Positions 52,301-63,658 of a DNA stretch of 64,000 nucleotides are shown here, piece by piece. The stretch comes from Ditylenchus dipsaci (Eukaryota > Nematoda > Chromadorea > Rhabditida > Anguinidae): the NCBI GenBank assembly GCA_004194705.1, contig SADC01001100.1, positions 1 through 64,000 of the forward strand, given 5' to 3'. The notes below the pieces were generated by a model. That model was not told the DNA's origin and made no database searches. It was given only the letters and a program-made list of their open reading frames with translations. Position 1 is the first letter of the stretch; every line of letters begins with the position of its first letter. The translations under genes were made by a program, and so were the position numbers.

Positions 52301-55300
52301 ATTCGTGAGTACTATAATTGCTTTTAGTTAAAATAAAAACAAGCACTACAGAAAAACCTCTCTAGCCAAATCCAGATAAAGATCAGATCCACCACTGTAT
52401 TGCACTTCCTTGAGGGCATGATCATCTTCATCCAGCGATATAGCACATGAACTGAGAAAATGCCACGTAACTGGATATTGTGTTCGGAAATCAACCAAGG
52501 AATCTATTGATGGCAAGGCCAAGAGATGGATACGAGGAAAGAAAAATTCGGTTTCAGCAGTTTTGGAAACAAAATAGAACCATCTGAAAAATCCCAACAT
52601 GATGTTTGAAACAACTGTCGCAACAAAATCCTGGCTTAAAAGGTAGGCACCATGGAGAATTACGAGATGCAACAGTGATTTTGTTAGTCTGAACTTTTTA
52701 ACCATTTTTTAGGTTTGGATATTGCTTAAGTCTCGGGCATCCATGGTGACTAAGCTAGAATAGCAAGGGACACATATATACTACCTGTCATAGAGATCTT
52801 GAAGATAGAAATCCGAGCTGAAATTAGCAACGAAATTATAGTGGCAACTTACGTTCCCGTTACCATTGAAAAGATCCAATAAGCTGTGAAAAGAGAACTC
52901 TGCATATACTGAATATATCATTGGCAATCGCAAATGCCATGTCATCGTTTGAAGAGCATTCCACTGGAAATTCTTAAAAAAGGACCATGATTGCATTCAA
53001 AATCACTGGCGGAACTAGAGCTTTTTGCACAGACATGGACCACTGATGAATATATTCTCTCAGAGAAAAGAAGATGTTAGCGCAATGACCCCGTTGAAAC
53101 AAGTTTAACAACTCTTCGGCAAAGCTAGTTCTTCGGGTCAGTTCAACCAACCTAAATTTTGAAATGAATACCATTATGAGTACATTTTCTGATGATTTCA
53201 ATTATTAAATTATGACATTGTTTAAAAAACTTCTGATATAAAAAAATTAAGCTTGCAAAAACTCAATAACCAACATTTTTTGAGGCAGACAGAAAATTCC
53301 CGGAAAGTGCGAAATTTGCAGTGGCAGTAGAGGATCCAACAGGTAACGAGCAAAGGGCTGACTGAGCTTCTGCGAGAAGAATCTGCAACACAGGAATGCC
53401 GATACTATAGCATACATAGTTTCACAGTGACAATTACCTATCTATTTCAGGAGCATCAAAGCATTTTTCATCCGCAATATTAAACAAGTAGGTCAAGACA
53501 TCACCATACTGCTGATAACGCACTTCAAAGTTTTGGATGAATTCAATGCAGTTCTATAAATGCTAACACTTATAAATGGCAGTAAGTAGTCCGCAAGAAA
53601 CTACCGCAGAAGGAAAGCCAAGCAAAAGTTCTTTAAAAATCTCCGGACGTATGTTGTGTAAAGCCTCATCACTGAGACAATTTTTCAAAAACACAAACTG
53701 ATCACGAGATTTCCCTCTAATTCTTGCACTCAAAACTCGAAAACAATCCTCCGCTCGAGACATATGACGAGGAAGAGGATATAAGAAGCCAAACCGAATC
53801 GCCAGCATCTTTGACTGGGCATTTTCCACCAAAAATTCGCTAAGCTTGAACCATCGCTCATCCACGGCATGGAGCTAAAAAAGGAATGAAAGATACTTTA
53901 AAATTAGGCACGGAAAATAACCCTCAAACAGTTCAGAACACGCAAAATTTCGTGAGCAGCAAGAGACTTAAACAGAGTTTGTTGACCATCACTTAACTCT
54001 CTCCTATTAGTTGAGAAAAAGGCTCTTTGTACAGCAGCCTGAGATGGCGAAATGTTTTCAGCTGAGTTGTTCAAGGAATGGTCTTCTACTCTCTGCCTAA
54101 AGTATATATTGTCGGTAATTAAAATAAAAAAGTTTACAGCAAAAGAAACAAACATCAGGTGTTCGACTACACACATAAGATTAGATGGCGAAAGCTTTTG
54201 TCCAAAACGTTGCAAAATACGCAGTAGATCGAAGAAGGAGACATTGTCTGAAATGGTGAGCAAAAGGTCTTCCACTGCTGGACTGCAATTGCCTTCAAAG
54301 TTTTCAAGGGTGCCTTTCTGAAAAGTAAACAAATTAGTACCACACATTTCCAAATCTTAGATCTTCAAGGTAACCATACCACAAAATTGTCCGGAATCCT
54401 CTGGTTCCAGTGCACCACAAACGCATAAAGAAGTGATAGGCCAGAGTTTGCCGCTCCTTCAACAAACTGCTTAATCTGAAGCGATGCAGAATCCCAGAAC
54501 TCCCTTATTTCAAGCATTTCATATGCACTGGACAGTTTAAAACCCCTCCGGCAAATATATTAGAATCGACGACAAATTGATCCAGCATCTGTAAAGAGTG
54601 CTAAAGGGTTTACCGCTCTAGGGACATACCAGCATGTTTTCAAAAACTTAAGGCGGGGGACCAACAAATTTTTTGCAATCGCTCTGTTTTTCATGGAGTT
54701 TACGTCAAATCTAATATTGATGACCTTATACTAGTTTTTAAAATGAGGCAGAAAATTTGAAAAATCTAGATGAGAACGCATGTAAAAATTTGTCGAGAAA
54801 GAAAAGAACCTCTGGTCTCCGCCTCTTCTCCGTGTAATGCTCTGGTATGCCCTTTTAACTGTGTAGGTACAAAGCTACCATTTGAGTCTCCCGCATACTG
54901 CCAGTGGTAGAGCATTCACATATTTTCAACTTTTCTAGCATAATAGTAGATATCCTCCACAATTGAAATTTCTTCTCCACTATAATAGAAATACTTATAA
55001 TAAGAAAAAATGCGAGCATGCTACCTTCAGTAGATTCTAGACGCAAGATTGTTTCTATAGATTTGGCACAGACAATTACTAGGCTATCGATTACTTGAAT
55101 TGGGGATTCCGTTTCGCGTTTTGTTGACAGATTATTTTTTGAAGAAGGCAATGATCGTCTAGAACAATAGAACTCCGCAAGCAAATCAGCATACTCTAGC
55201 TCTTAAAAAGGGTATGTAAACAATAGAAATAAGGAGAAATAAAATTTAGCGCTAGCAGCCAATTAAACAGCCCCCTCCCACCATTTAGAGCATTAAGTTC

Positions 55301-58300
55301 AGGCCAAGATTTAGGCTAGGCAATACCGTATTACCTCTAATAAGCGCCCCTGCTCTAATAAACGTCCCCCCCCCCCACTAAATTTTGACTAAGATTTCAG
55401 AGTTAAGACCATTTTCGATTGACAATTTCAAAATCTTCAGAAGTTTGAAAAATAAACGCCCCGGTGCGCCTATTAAAGAAATACGGTAAGTGACAAATGT
55501 CTTACGCAGTTTTTCCAAGGTCTGGGACACATATTTGGGTACCCTGAATTTTGGTTTTGAAAGAATAATTTATAGGGGAGGGCTATTCGCTACTATGGTC
55601 GAAAATTAAACCTGATTTGCAATCGATATCATTGTCGTTAAGCTTGCGCACACTGCTTGGAATATAAGACACTAGTGAAACGAGAAGTTCAGACAAGTCA
55701 AGCGTTAGGTGAGATTCAGAGCAACTTAACAGGGAAGAGATCAGTTGACTTCGGAAGCACCATTCCTTTCCCATATCATCTATTTCAGATCAGATATTCG
55801 AAATAGAAAGAATTCGTCGAAATCATAACTAGCTACTAAGAATTGGACAAGTTGCAGAGTTCCTGATGGAAGATATGCAGTCGAGAAATGTTGTTAACAA
55901 CCACTTCAAATGTATATTTCTTGCGCAGAGCACTCGATTCATCAACTAAAATACGTACATAATCTACAGGGTGGTCCAAGAAATTCCCTGGATTTGAAAT
56001 GGTCATAACTTTTTTCTAAGGCGTTTTTCCGAATTTCTGTAAACGCCAAAATGTTTATCTTGACGGGGATTTTTGTTATTCGGAAAAAAAAATTTCGAAA
56101 ATTTTGACTTTTTTGCCTTGGTCCCCCCTATGGTCCAAAAAGATGACAAGATTGATTATTTTGGACCATAGGGGGGACCAAGGCAAAAAAGTCAAAATTT
56201 CGAAATATTTTTTCCGAAAAACAAAAATCCCCGTCAAGGTAAACATTTTGGCGTTTACAGAAATTCGAAAAACGCCCTAGAAAAAAGTTATGACTATTTC
56301 AAATCCAGGGAATTTCTTGGACCACCCTGTATTATAATAAAAGGTTCATGGCCTAATCATCGGTAACACTTAATATGTCATATAGGTTAGAAAATTTCTC
56401 TTTTTTTTCACGAGCTAATATCTTGAAGGGTATACCCGTGCGTTTCAAAAATTTAAGGTGAGGAACATCACCTTTTTTTAATAGCACCATTTTTCACTCG
56501 TCTCGTGTCAAATCTAATATTTAAGACCTTATACTACTTAAAAAAACTAGGCAAAAAACTTGAAAAGGCTAAATATGAGTATAACCACCCACTCAATATG
56601 AGTACCACCAGGTATGAGAATAATTATTTATTTTATAGGCGAACAACTAAACCATGGCTACAATCGATAAGAAAAGACATTTTATACACTTATTATTTAA
56701 TAAATAACTTTTTTACGCTTAAATTGAGTGGGGCGGCTATACTCACATGTCTATTTATAACCTTCTTTCTAGGACGGATTTACAAAATCGACATTTTATT
56801 TGGAATGTGCATCGTTAGTTCCCCTTCTACCAAAGTCCTCCATTATGCATGGCCTCTGCATGATAAAACCGCTTGGAATATCGGGAAGTTATCATAAATT
56901 GTGTTTTTTTTACGCTATTCACCAAACAAGTCATACATGCCAGATTTTCAATCGCCGTTAACGGAATTTCAACAATCCTTGGAGAAGAGTTTTAAACATC
57001 TAGATTGGGGCAAATATTTTCAATGAATTCCATGAAAGATACCGGTTGACAATATTGTAGTTATCAGGGAACAAACGGCATTGTGAACAGCGGGATTATG
57101 GAGCAAAGGCAAAGCCCAATTGAAAACATCTTCTAATACCATAGCTTCTGTTTTGAAAGAGACTAGTTCCGTGAGAATTTTTATATAAGCGACTAGGCGA
57201 TCATCCCTAAATAAGAGAAAAGCAAATATTAATTTTGTAAAAAGCGCAAACTTACTCTCGAACAAAATTTCTGTTCATCTTCACTAATGCTTGACACATT
57301 AAATTGTGCTGTTTCCTGATCAATGCGATGCTTCCACGTTCGAAGAATTTCCAGCAAAATTTGAAAATGAGCTAGCGCAGTAGAATGAAGTAAAATATCA
57401 AACAGCTGCGAAGATGATTTTTTCGCCCGTTTCCTCGGCCGCGGACGATCTTCGGTTGATCCATCACGGTTAGAAGAATGCTTGTACTTGAGATGTGTGA
57501 TGATGAACATTCTTGCAATTAATGGAACTTTGGCAGCAGGAATAATACACTTGGCAGTTGGACGAAAGACTGAGGCACTCTTGGTAATTTGTTCAGCAAC
57601 CTCTTCAACTATCTATGTACACAATTCTCATTAATTAGATTTTAAATTAGTTAATCAAAACCTGAGAAAGGCATTTTTGGGCCACAGGAAAAACCGGCTC
57701 ATAGTTGAATGAATTCAATTCACAGTCTGGTATAGACATCACAAGGACGTGTTCCAGAAATTCATAAAAAGAGTTCTAAATTTTATTGTAAGCTAGGGTT
57801 ATTTATGGTCAGCTAACTGGAAAAGTGCCAACTCTCTCAGTTCCCAGCTGAATCACGTCAACTGATTGGTTTTGCTCTGATGATGACGAAAAAAATGTTC
57901 ATATGCATGTACAGCTTCTCTGCAATCGGGAAAAAGCTAGTGAGAAGGAGGTCGCGCTACAAGAGTGGAATCTTTAGGTCACGAAAATAAGGTAAAATTC
58001 AACAAATTTAGACCTGTTCAAACCCATAGCTGCCACACAGATTATTTAACACCTCAAGGAAATTGGTTTTCGCAGGATCTTTACCAGGCCAACTAAATAT
58101 GAACTACTCAAAAATTTTGCTGAAAGTAAAACCCTAACCTGTAATTGTCTATCAATCCTTTGAATTCTTCAATTACATTTTCTATTCGCAGATGAAGCTA
58201 AAAACTATCAGTTTACGTGTCCCAACCTTCGTGCACGAAAATTCTACCTCGGTGCAGCGCATACTCCTTGTCAAATTTCAAAGAGTTCACTGAGTTTTAG

Positions 58301-59056
58301 CCGTTCTGAACGCTTGTCATCAGAAATAGATTTCTTTAATCGAGAAACGCAGGTTTTCCATATTGCTAAAAATAGTTTTATTCACCTATGTGATGTTATC
58401 ACGACAAAAAGACTAACGTATCAAACTTGAGAACGGAATGTCTGAGGTGGAATACATATTGAAAACGCTGCTTAGAAGACCAATTGTATCCAACCAGACA
58501 CTTGCATCAACCAACGGCCAGACTTTGCTATTCTCGGAAAAGCATTTGGACAAAGTACCCGTTAGATCCCCTAATTTAACTTCTGGGGAAGGTGCTAAAG
58601 AGGATTTTTTTACAAATTTATGAGCTTACATATAGACATACTATTTTAACTGTAAATTTAGTGCTGATTTCCACAAATTGAAAGCTGAACTTCTAAAACT
58701 CCTTGTGCTCATTGATAGTTTTTTGACGTTTCATCGCACTCCTAAATGGCTTAAAATAATTTTCACGTTTTTTTCTCTTATGTATACCATTCGAGCAAGA
58801 GATCCAATAGCTTGAAGCGTTCGACGCCAACCACCTAAGCTATCCTCCAAAAGTGCCTTTTGAACTTCTTTCATCTCTAGTAATAAAGCTGCCTTTTCCA
58901 TTAGGTTCTAGAAATTAAAACACAGAATTTGTCTATAATAAGTTTGTCGTACCGCCTTTTCAGCCATTCTTTTATTGTAATTCTCGGCTATTAGTGATTG
59001 CAGGTATCTTTGAAGGTTGCAGCCTTATCAACATTTATTGACTGATCGGAGTCCAT
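46361..59056 (-). CDS. ATM: ATM/Tel1 PI3K-like protein kinase, whole gene
   Basis: Master serine/threonine kinase of the double-strand-break response. C-terminal exons: 48226-... FAT end, 47951-47866, 47816-47670, 47616-47501, 47453-47125, 47069-46986, 46941-46868, 46816-46730, 46681-46478, 46438-46361. Kinase landmarks in order: [73 protein letters not shown], catalytic loop [14 protein letters not shown], metal-binding [26 protein letters not shown], and [23 protein letters not shown] with TAA at 46361. FAT pieces include [20 protein letters not shown] and [11 protein letters not shown]. Upstream, exons to 59.06 kb encode helical HEAT-like sequence of low conservation; I did not fix every junction. 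The start (ATG 59056) follows a TCTTTACAG acceptor, suggesting trans-splicing. After VDKAA near 59025 the frame shifts by one base to [20 protein letters not shown]. Confidence 0.88.
50567..50900. repeat. AGGG(T/G)CATACC foldback in an ATM intron, with a tRNA-like core
   Basis: TTAA|AGGGTCATACCAGCGGGTTA at the left, inverse AACGCGCTGGTATGCCCCTTTA at the right (first 20: TAAAGGGGCATACCAGCGCG). Inner arms AGGCAGGGACCAGCCATATT and ACGAGAATTATTTTTAAATG are repeated inverted. The loop carries the tRNA-like sequence at 50714-50775. Same terminus as 16814-17046. Confidence 0.65.
50714..50775 (+). other. tRNA-like sequence with pol III A and B boxes (pseudo-tRNA or SINE head)
   Basis: GGGTAGCTCAGTGATGATG fits the A box (TAGCTCAGTGG in tRNAs) and GAGTTCGATTCC the B box (GGTTCGANTCC), about 33 bp apart. 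The acceptor and T stems do not pair, so it is not a functional tRNA; it may be a relic of a tRNA-derived SINE. Confidence 0.4.
50901..51075. repeat. AGGACCATT...TGCGCGCAG foldback, copy 3
   Basis: AGGACCATTTTTTGCGCGCA at the left, TGCGCGCAATAACCAAGATCC at the right (inverse start GGATCTTGGTTATTGCGCGC). It abuts the preceding element with almost no spacer in the same ATM intron. Family as at 7761-7975 and 8926-9121. Confidence 0.6.
54633..54858. repeat. AGGGGCATACC MITE in an ATM intron, copy 2
   Basis: GGGACATACCAGCATG at the left, CTGGTATGCCCTTTTAA at the right, interior TACGTCAAATCTAATATTGA and AATCTAGATGAGAACGCATG as in 16814-17046. Left TTAA has decayed; the right one is kept. Confidence 0.6.
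55326..55486. repeat. CCGTATTT-family MITE in an ATM intron
   Basis: CCGTATTACCTCTAATAAGC at the left and GCCTATTAAAGAAATACGG inverted at the right, TA flanks. Interior TTCAGAGTTAAGACCATTTT is shared with 61191-61328. Confidence 0.75.
55967..56329. repeat. CAGGGTGGTCC palindromic MITE in an ATM intron, TA flanks
   Basis: CAGGGTGGTCCAAGAAATTC at the left; GAATTTCTTGGACCACCCTG at the right; TA on both sides. The arms run to the centre near 56148, meeting at GGTCCCCCCTATGGTCC and its inverse. A half copy is at 9540-9783. Confidence 0.8.
56425..56600. repeat. AGGGTATACC MITE, truncated copy 3
   Basis: GAAGGGTATACCCGTGCGTT at the left, then TCGTGTCAAATCTAATATTT and AAACTAGGCAAAAAACTTGA as in 16814-17046; the right end is missing. 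Confidence 0.5.
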
Positions 59057-59217
59057 TTTTGCAGGTAATTCTGTAAAGACAGAAGATAGAAAGCCGGTCA
59101 CATACACAGGAATGATTTGAAGTTATTAGGCTTTTCCACAAAACTATCGCACAAAACGGGTCGTAGCCTTTTGTCCCATTTTTCCACTTTTTGAATTCGC
59201 GCCTTTTTGGTTTTAAA

Positions 59218-60295
59218 TTGGGTGGTATTTAATTCTGCCCCCTAATCTGTGAAAAAAAATGCCCCCTAATTCGAATTGCCCCCTAATTACTGAAAAATGC
59301 CCCTAATTTTCTGAAAAATGCCCCCTAATTTTTTTCTCGTCGTTTTTAGTCAAAACTTTGCGGGAATTCAAATTTTCTAGTCAGAAAATAACTTGGATTG
59401 GTCAGAATCCCACCGCGGAATGGCCAGAAGTCCCTGAAAGTTGGTTTTTTGGGGTTTACTAATAGGGGGGGGGGGGTTACTTTTTGCGAAAAATCGATTG
59501 AGCTGATCAGATTTCGGGTCCGATGGCTTAATCGCTCAGAATTCCAGGCTTACGGTGGTTTTAAATTTTTTAGTCTGAACCAACCAAACCAAGTGGTCGT
59601 CCACTTGGATCAAAATTTTTTTTACGTTTTTCATGGTCCAAAACCTGTTTTCTAGATCAACTCGGGCATGCTGAAGATGGTTTGACAGTAGTAAAATGCC
59701 GTTTTCTCGAGTATTTTTTGAGTTTTGGCAAATAAATGATTTCACCAAAATCAATTATTCCTCAAAACTCAAAAAGTACTCGAGAAAACGGCATTTTACT
59801 ACTGTCAAACCATCTTCAGCATGCCCGAGTTGATCTAGAAAACAGGTTTTGGACCATGAAAAACGTAAAAAATTTTTGATCCAAGTGGACGACCACTTGG
59901 TTTGGTTGGTTCAGACTAAAAAATTTAAAAACCACCGTAAGCCTGGAATTCTGAGCAATTAAGCCCATCGGACCCGAAATCTGATCCGCTCAATCGATTT
60001 TTCACAAAAAGTATAACCCCCCCCCCTTTAGTAAACCCCCAAAAAACCAACTTTCAGGCGCTTCTGGCCATTCCGCGGTGGGATTCTGACCAATCCAAGT
60101 TATTTTCTGACTAGAAAATTTGAATTCCCGCAAAATTTTGACTAAAAATGACGAGAGAAAAAAATTAGGGGCATTTTTCAGAAAATTAGGGGGCATTTTT
60201 CAGTAATTAGGGGGCAATTCAAATTAGGGGGCATTTTTCCCGAAATTAGGGGGCATTTTTCACAGATTAGGGGCAGAATTAAATATTACCCTTTT
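59218..60295. repeat. 1.08-kb foldback with tandem TAGGGGGCATTTTTCA motifs
   Basis: Left end GGTGGTATTTAATTCTGCCC, right end inverse GGGGCAGAATTAAATATTACC. Each arm has four to five TGCCCCCTAAT units. Inner arms include CCCACCGCGGAATGGCCAGA, GATTTCGGGTCCGATGGCTT and TGGATCAAAATTTTTTTTAC blocks; centre near 59755. The GATTTCGGGTCCGAT block is shared with 34622-35402. Confidence 0.75.
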
Positions 60296-60369
60296 AAATT
60301 TTTGAATTAACTTATTCGTCTTGTAAAGAACTCCTATCATTTAAAATGTTTTTCTATAATCAAACCTCA

Positions 60370-60712
60370 GTTCTACTGGGCGATCCATGCACCAAACCGA
60401 GTGGTCGTCCACTTGGAATTTTTTTAAAGTTTTCGGGTTCCAAAATAATTTTTCTGCACTAATTCGAGCATGCTGGAGACGGTTTGACAGTACTAAAATC
60501 ATTTTTATCGAGAAATTTTTTGAGTTATTGTGAATCATTGATTTATCAAAATCAATAATTTACGATAACTCAAAAATTTATCGATAAAACACGATTTTAC
60601 CACTTTTAAAACCATCTTCAGCATGCTCGAAATTAGTGCAGAAAAATTATTTTGGGACCCGAAAACTTAAAAAAAATTCCAAGTGGACGACCACTTGGTT
60701 TGGCTCGGTCAC
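60370..60712. repeat. Foldback with ACCAAACCGAGTGGTCGTCC arms
   Basis: Left ACCAAACCGAGTGGTCGTCC ACTTGGAA pairs with right TTCCAAGTGGACGACCACTTGG; the arms continue through TTCTGCACTAATTCGAGCAT to the centre near 60545. It is a diverged relative of the inner part of 59218-60295 (same GTGGTCGTCCACTTGG block). Confidence 0.7.
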
Positions 60713-61190
60713 TCTGCACGGCCCCTCAAAAACTGCAAAACTGCCTTCAGATTTTAAGGGGGGATTTAGAGGTTGCTATTTGGAATCCACTTGGTGCATC
60801 CTTTTTCTACCATAATTTTAGATATAAAAAGACAAGCGTTTGACTTTTCAGGTCGTTTGGGTGGAGATATCTAGGTGGATATCCACCGAACCGGGAGGTA
60901 CCCACCCTAGTTGAAGTTAGGATGGGTAAATCGCAATTTTGGACTTAACAAACCCAATTCCTCACACAACTTCGAGCTAGATAAAATGATTTATTTTATT
61001 TTTATGAGATTTTAATTTTTCAGGCCATCCAGACGGATATCCATCTGAATAGGAGACACCTACCCCATTTTGAATGTTAAAGTTGATTGGCAATGGACTG
61101 GCGCTGGCTTACCATGTGCCTAAGAGTTTGACTAAGAGTAAAAAAACGTTAAAGGAGCATGGCTTCCTACGACTAAATCAATTGTTGATA

Positions 61191-61328
61191 CCGTATTTCT
61201 CTAATAATGACCCCCCCCCCTTATTTTTGACTATGATTTCAGAGTTAAGGCCATTTTTGATTGACAATTTCGGGATTTTTAAGGGGTGAAAAAAAATGAC
61301 CCCGGGGTCATTATTAAAGAAAATACGG
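61191..61328. repeat. CCGTATTT-family MITE nested at a TA
   Basis: TTGTTGA-TA-CCGTATTTCTC...AAATACGG-TA-TTTGAAT in the left arm of the host foldback; the right arm reads TTGTTGATATTTGAAT (inverse) with a single TA. This proves insertion with TA duplication. Confidence 0.9.
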
Positions 61329-61400
61329 TATTTGAATCCCGGGTACAAAATCCTACACTATGGTTTTGGCACGAATTGTTTTTTGAATGCAAGCATTTTT

Positions 61401-61633
61401 GATCCTACTATAGAATACGCCCCCCCCCCAAAATCCGACCTTTTAAAACTTAAGTAAAAGTACCCAAAATTTATGTCCCAGACCCCGGAAATGTGCGCAA
61501 ACTCTTCATTAGTCACAACTTCCGTACGCTGGCCTACCCCCAAGCCTAAGGGCTAAGCCTAAACTTGTTGTTGCAAGGTAGTTACAGCATTTTTAAAAGG
61601 TCGGATTTGGGGGGGGTATTCTATAGTAGCGCC
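61401..61633. repeat. GCTACTATAGAATACCCCCC MITE nested with an 8-bp duplication
   Basis: GCATTTTT at 61393-61400 and 61634-61641 flanks ends GATCCTACTATAGAATACGC and (inverse) GGCGCTACTATAGAATACCC. The other arm of the host foldback has GCATTTTT once. An 8-bp duplication points to a hAT-type source. Confidence 0.88.
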
Positions 61634-62520
61634 GCATTTTTCATTTCAAATATTCTTTTTGAATTGTTTAATTACTTCAAACCCAGCAATTGTGGCACAG
61701 CAAAAAGTATGATTACTCACTGAACCCGTAGCATTTAGCTGATCGGATCCCGAGGTTGAGCATGAGTCAGACCTCTTCGGAGCGTCCTGGACTTCGAGTT
61801 TTGGATTTGCTGGCCTGTTGCCCGGCCTTCAATCTTTGCGTGAATGTTCACTGTGTAAAACAGAATACCGGAGCAAGTGAAATACAACTGTTCATACCGA
61901 CTCTTCTTGAATTTCTCGGTATTTTTTTATGGAAGTAGGTGATTTCGCTGGTGTGGCGATTTGTAAATGCTAAGGCGAGAGTTTAGAAAATTCTGCCCTG
62001 ATACCAAAATTTCTACCTAAATCTGTGTCCGTTGAAATTGATCTTACCTATAATCAGACCAAAAACAATTCTAAAGTCAAACACTTACCTACTCATCAGA
62101 CCAAAAAATTTGTAAGACCGAGCCAAAAGCCCAGCAAATTTAAAACTCGAAGTCCACGACACTCCGAAGAGGACTAACTCATGCTCGACTTCGGGATCCG
62201 ATCCGGCTAAATGCTACGGGTTCAGTGAGTAATCATACTTTTTGCTGTGCCCACAATTGCTGGGTTGAAGTAATTTAAAGAATTTCAAAAGAATATTTGA
62301 AATGAAAAATGCTTGCATTCAAAAAACATTTCGTGCCAAAACCATAGTGTAGGATTTTGTCCCCGGGAATTCAAATATCAACAATTGATTTAGTCGTAGG
62401 AAGCCATGCTCCTTTAAAGAAAAATGAAACAGCAATCAAATAATTAATATTAAAAAGGCGCGAATTCAAAAAGTGGAAAAAGGGGACAAAAGCACATAAG
62501 AAGCACAAAACTATGGATCA

Positions 62521-62610
62521 TGAAAACACACCTCTAATATCTGGAATCTCCCGTCTTTTTATTTTTCAATCTTTATTAGATTTCAGACATTAGAGGTGTG
62601 TTTTTAGTTA
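62521..62610. repeat. Short inverted-repeat element AAACACACCTCTAAT
   Basis: AAAACACACCTCTAATATCT at the left, AGACATTAGAGGTGTGTTTTT at the right (inverse start AAAAACACACCTCTAATGTC). About 90 bp, no coding capacity. Confidence 0.6.
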
Positions 62611-63658
62611 GTCCTAAAACTAGTAATATTCGATCTACCTCGAGCGCCGAATATTTAGAGACCGGTAGATTATCTTACTCAACGCTCAGGGTAATTTTTG
62701 TTCCATTCCATATTCGAAATTCCCCATTCAATCGATAAAAATTTGAAATCCTCATCAAAATTCATCATCAGTAAATATCATGCGTATCATACACTTGGTT
62801 TTACGTCACTTGATCTCACGTCACGCTTTGATTTTACGGCACCTTTGCGATGACACTTAGTTTGAACTCGAGACGAGAAAAATTTCAAGAATTCTTGATT
62901 TCTCGTCTCAAAAATTTTGCTTTCTCGTTTTTGATTCTCGCTCGACCCCCCATCGCTCAACACTAATGACACTCATTAAAAATTTACTCTTGACTTCACG
63001 TTAAAATACAAAAATTTAAATCTTCGTATTTTAGAGAAGTAACATCTCCGAGGGTGACGTAAGATCAAGACTTGATTGAATCTGTTTTTACAAAAAATAA
63101 ATAGAGTAAATAGTAAAATTGAACCTCAAAATTGGCGGACTATTTACTTCTACGCCATCATAATGAGGTGCATTTTCAAATTTCAATTTAAAGAAAGAGG
63201 GAGATTTGCAGAATTTTGCAGTTTATCGTAGATTTTCCAATTGCTCATTCAGGAATCCGGACTTAAAGACTTTAAGTTAAAGTCAGAGTTGCAGTAAGTG
63301 CGCTCACGATTCAAAATAATCCAACTCCGACTTGTCATTGGTAAACTGGTTTTACACTGAAACGAAAATATTTTCGCAGTCTTTTCAGCTTATAGACTAG
63401 GCAGATCTATAGATGCGCGTGAGCAATTGTGAGCAACAATTACTAACTTGTTCATTACCAGGACGGCAACCAACTTGCGACACTTTCTAACCAAAGTTTT
63501 GAAATTTTTAATTAAAAAAAATTTGACAGTTAAAGCTTTTGGATGTTACCTGTGAGTCCGAAAATCTTTTCCTGAGCCCGAATCCGTTGAGATCACTTTT
63601 GAAAAATTTGCAAAGAGCTGAGATATCGGTATTTTCAGGTAAAAACCCAACTCGTATA
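62611..63658. other. Gene-free interval
   Basis: AT-rich with short local inverted matches (for example TTGATTTTACGGCACC and ACGTAAGATCAAGAC-like motifs) and no recognisable exon. Confidence 0.4.

Larger units (their letters stand above)
61153..62413. mobile_element. TTAA-flanked foldback element with two nested insertions
   Basis: TTAA|AGGAGCATGGCTTCCTACG at the left; GGAAGCCATGCTCCT|TTAA at the right. The arms pair closely to the centre near 61980. Two other elements (61191-61328, 61401-61633) sit only in the left arm, so the right arm shows both empty sites. The plus ORF 61756-61938 lies across the centre and is not supported as a gene. Confidence 0.85.
59168..62494. repeat. 40-bp inverted pair enclosing the 59-62 kb palindromes
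   Basis: CTTTTGTCCCATTTTTCCAC...TTTTTGAATTCGCGCCTTTTT at 59168-59210 is inverted as AAAAAGGCGCGAATTCAAAA...GTGGAAAAAGGGGACAAAAG at 62454-62494. They may be the ends of one larger element into which the others inserted. Confidence 0.5.

Noticed and set aside
56505..56897. 130-codon plus ORF antisense to ATM
   Set aside because: Begins inside a MITE, has no splice or family support, and lies in an ATM intron on the other strand.
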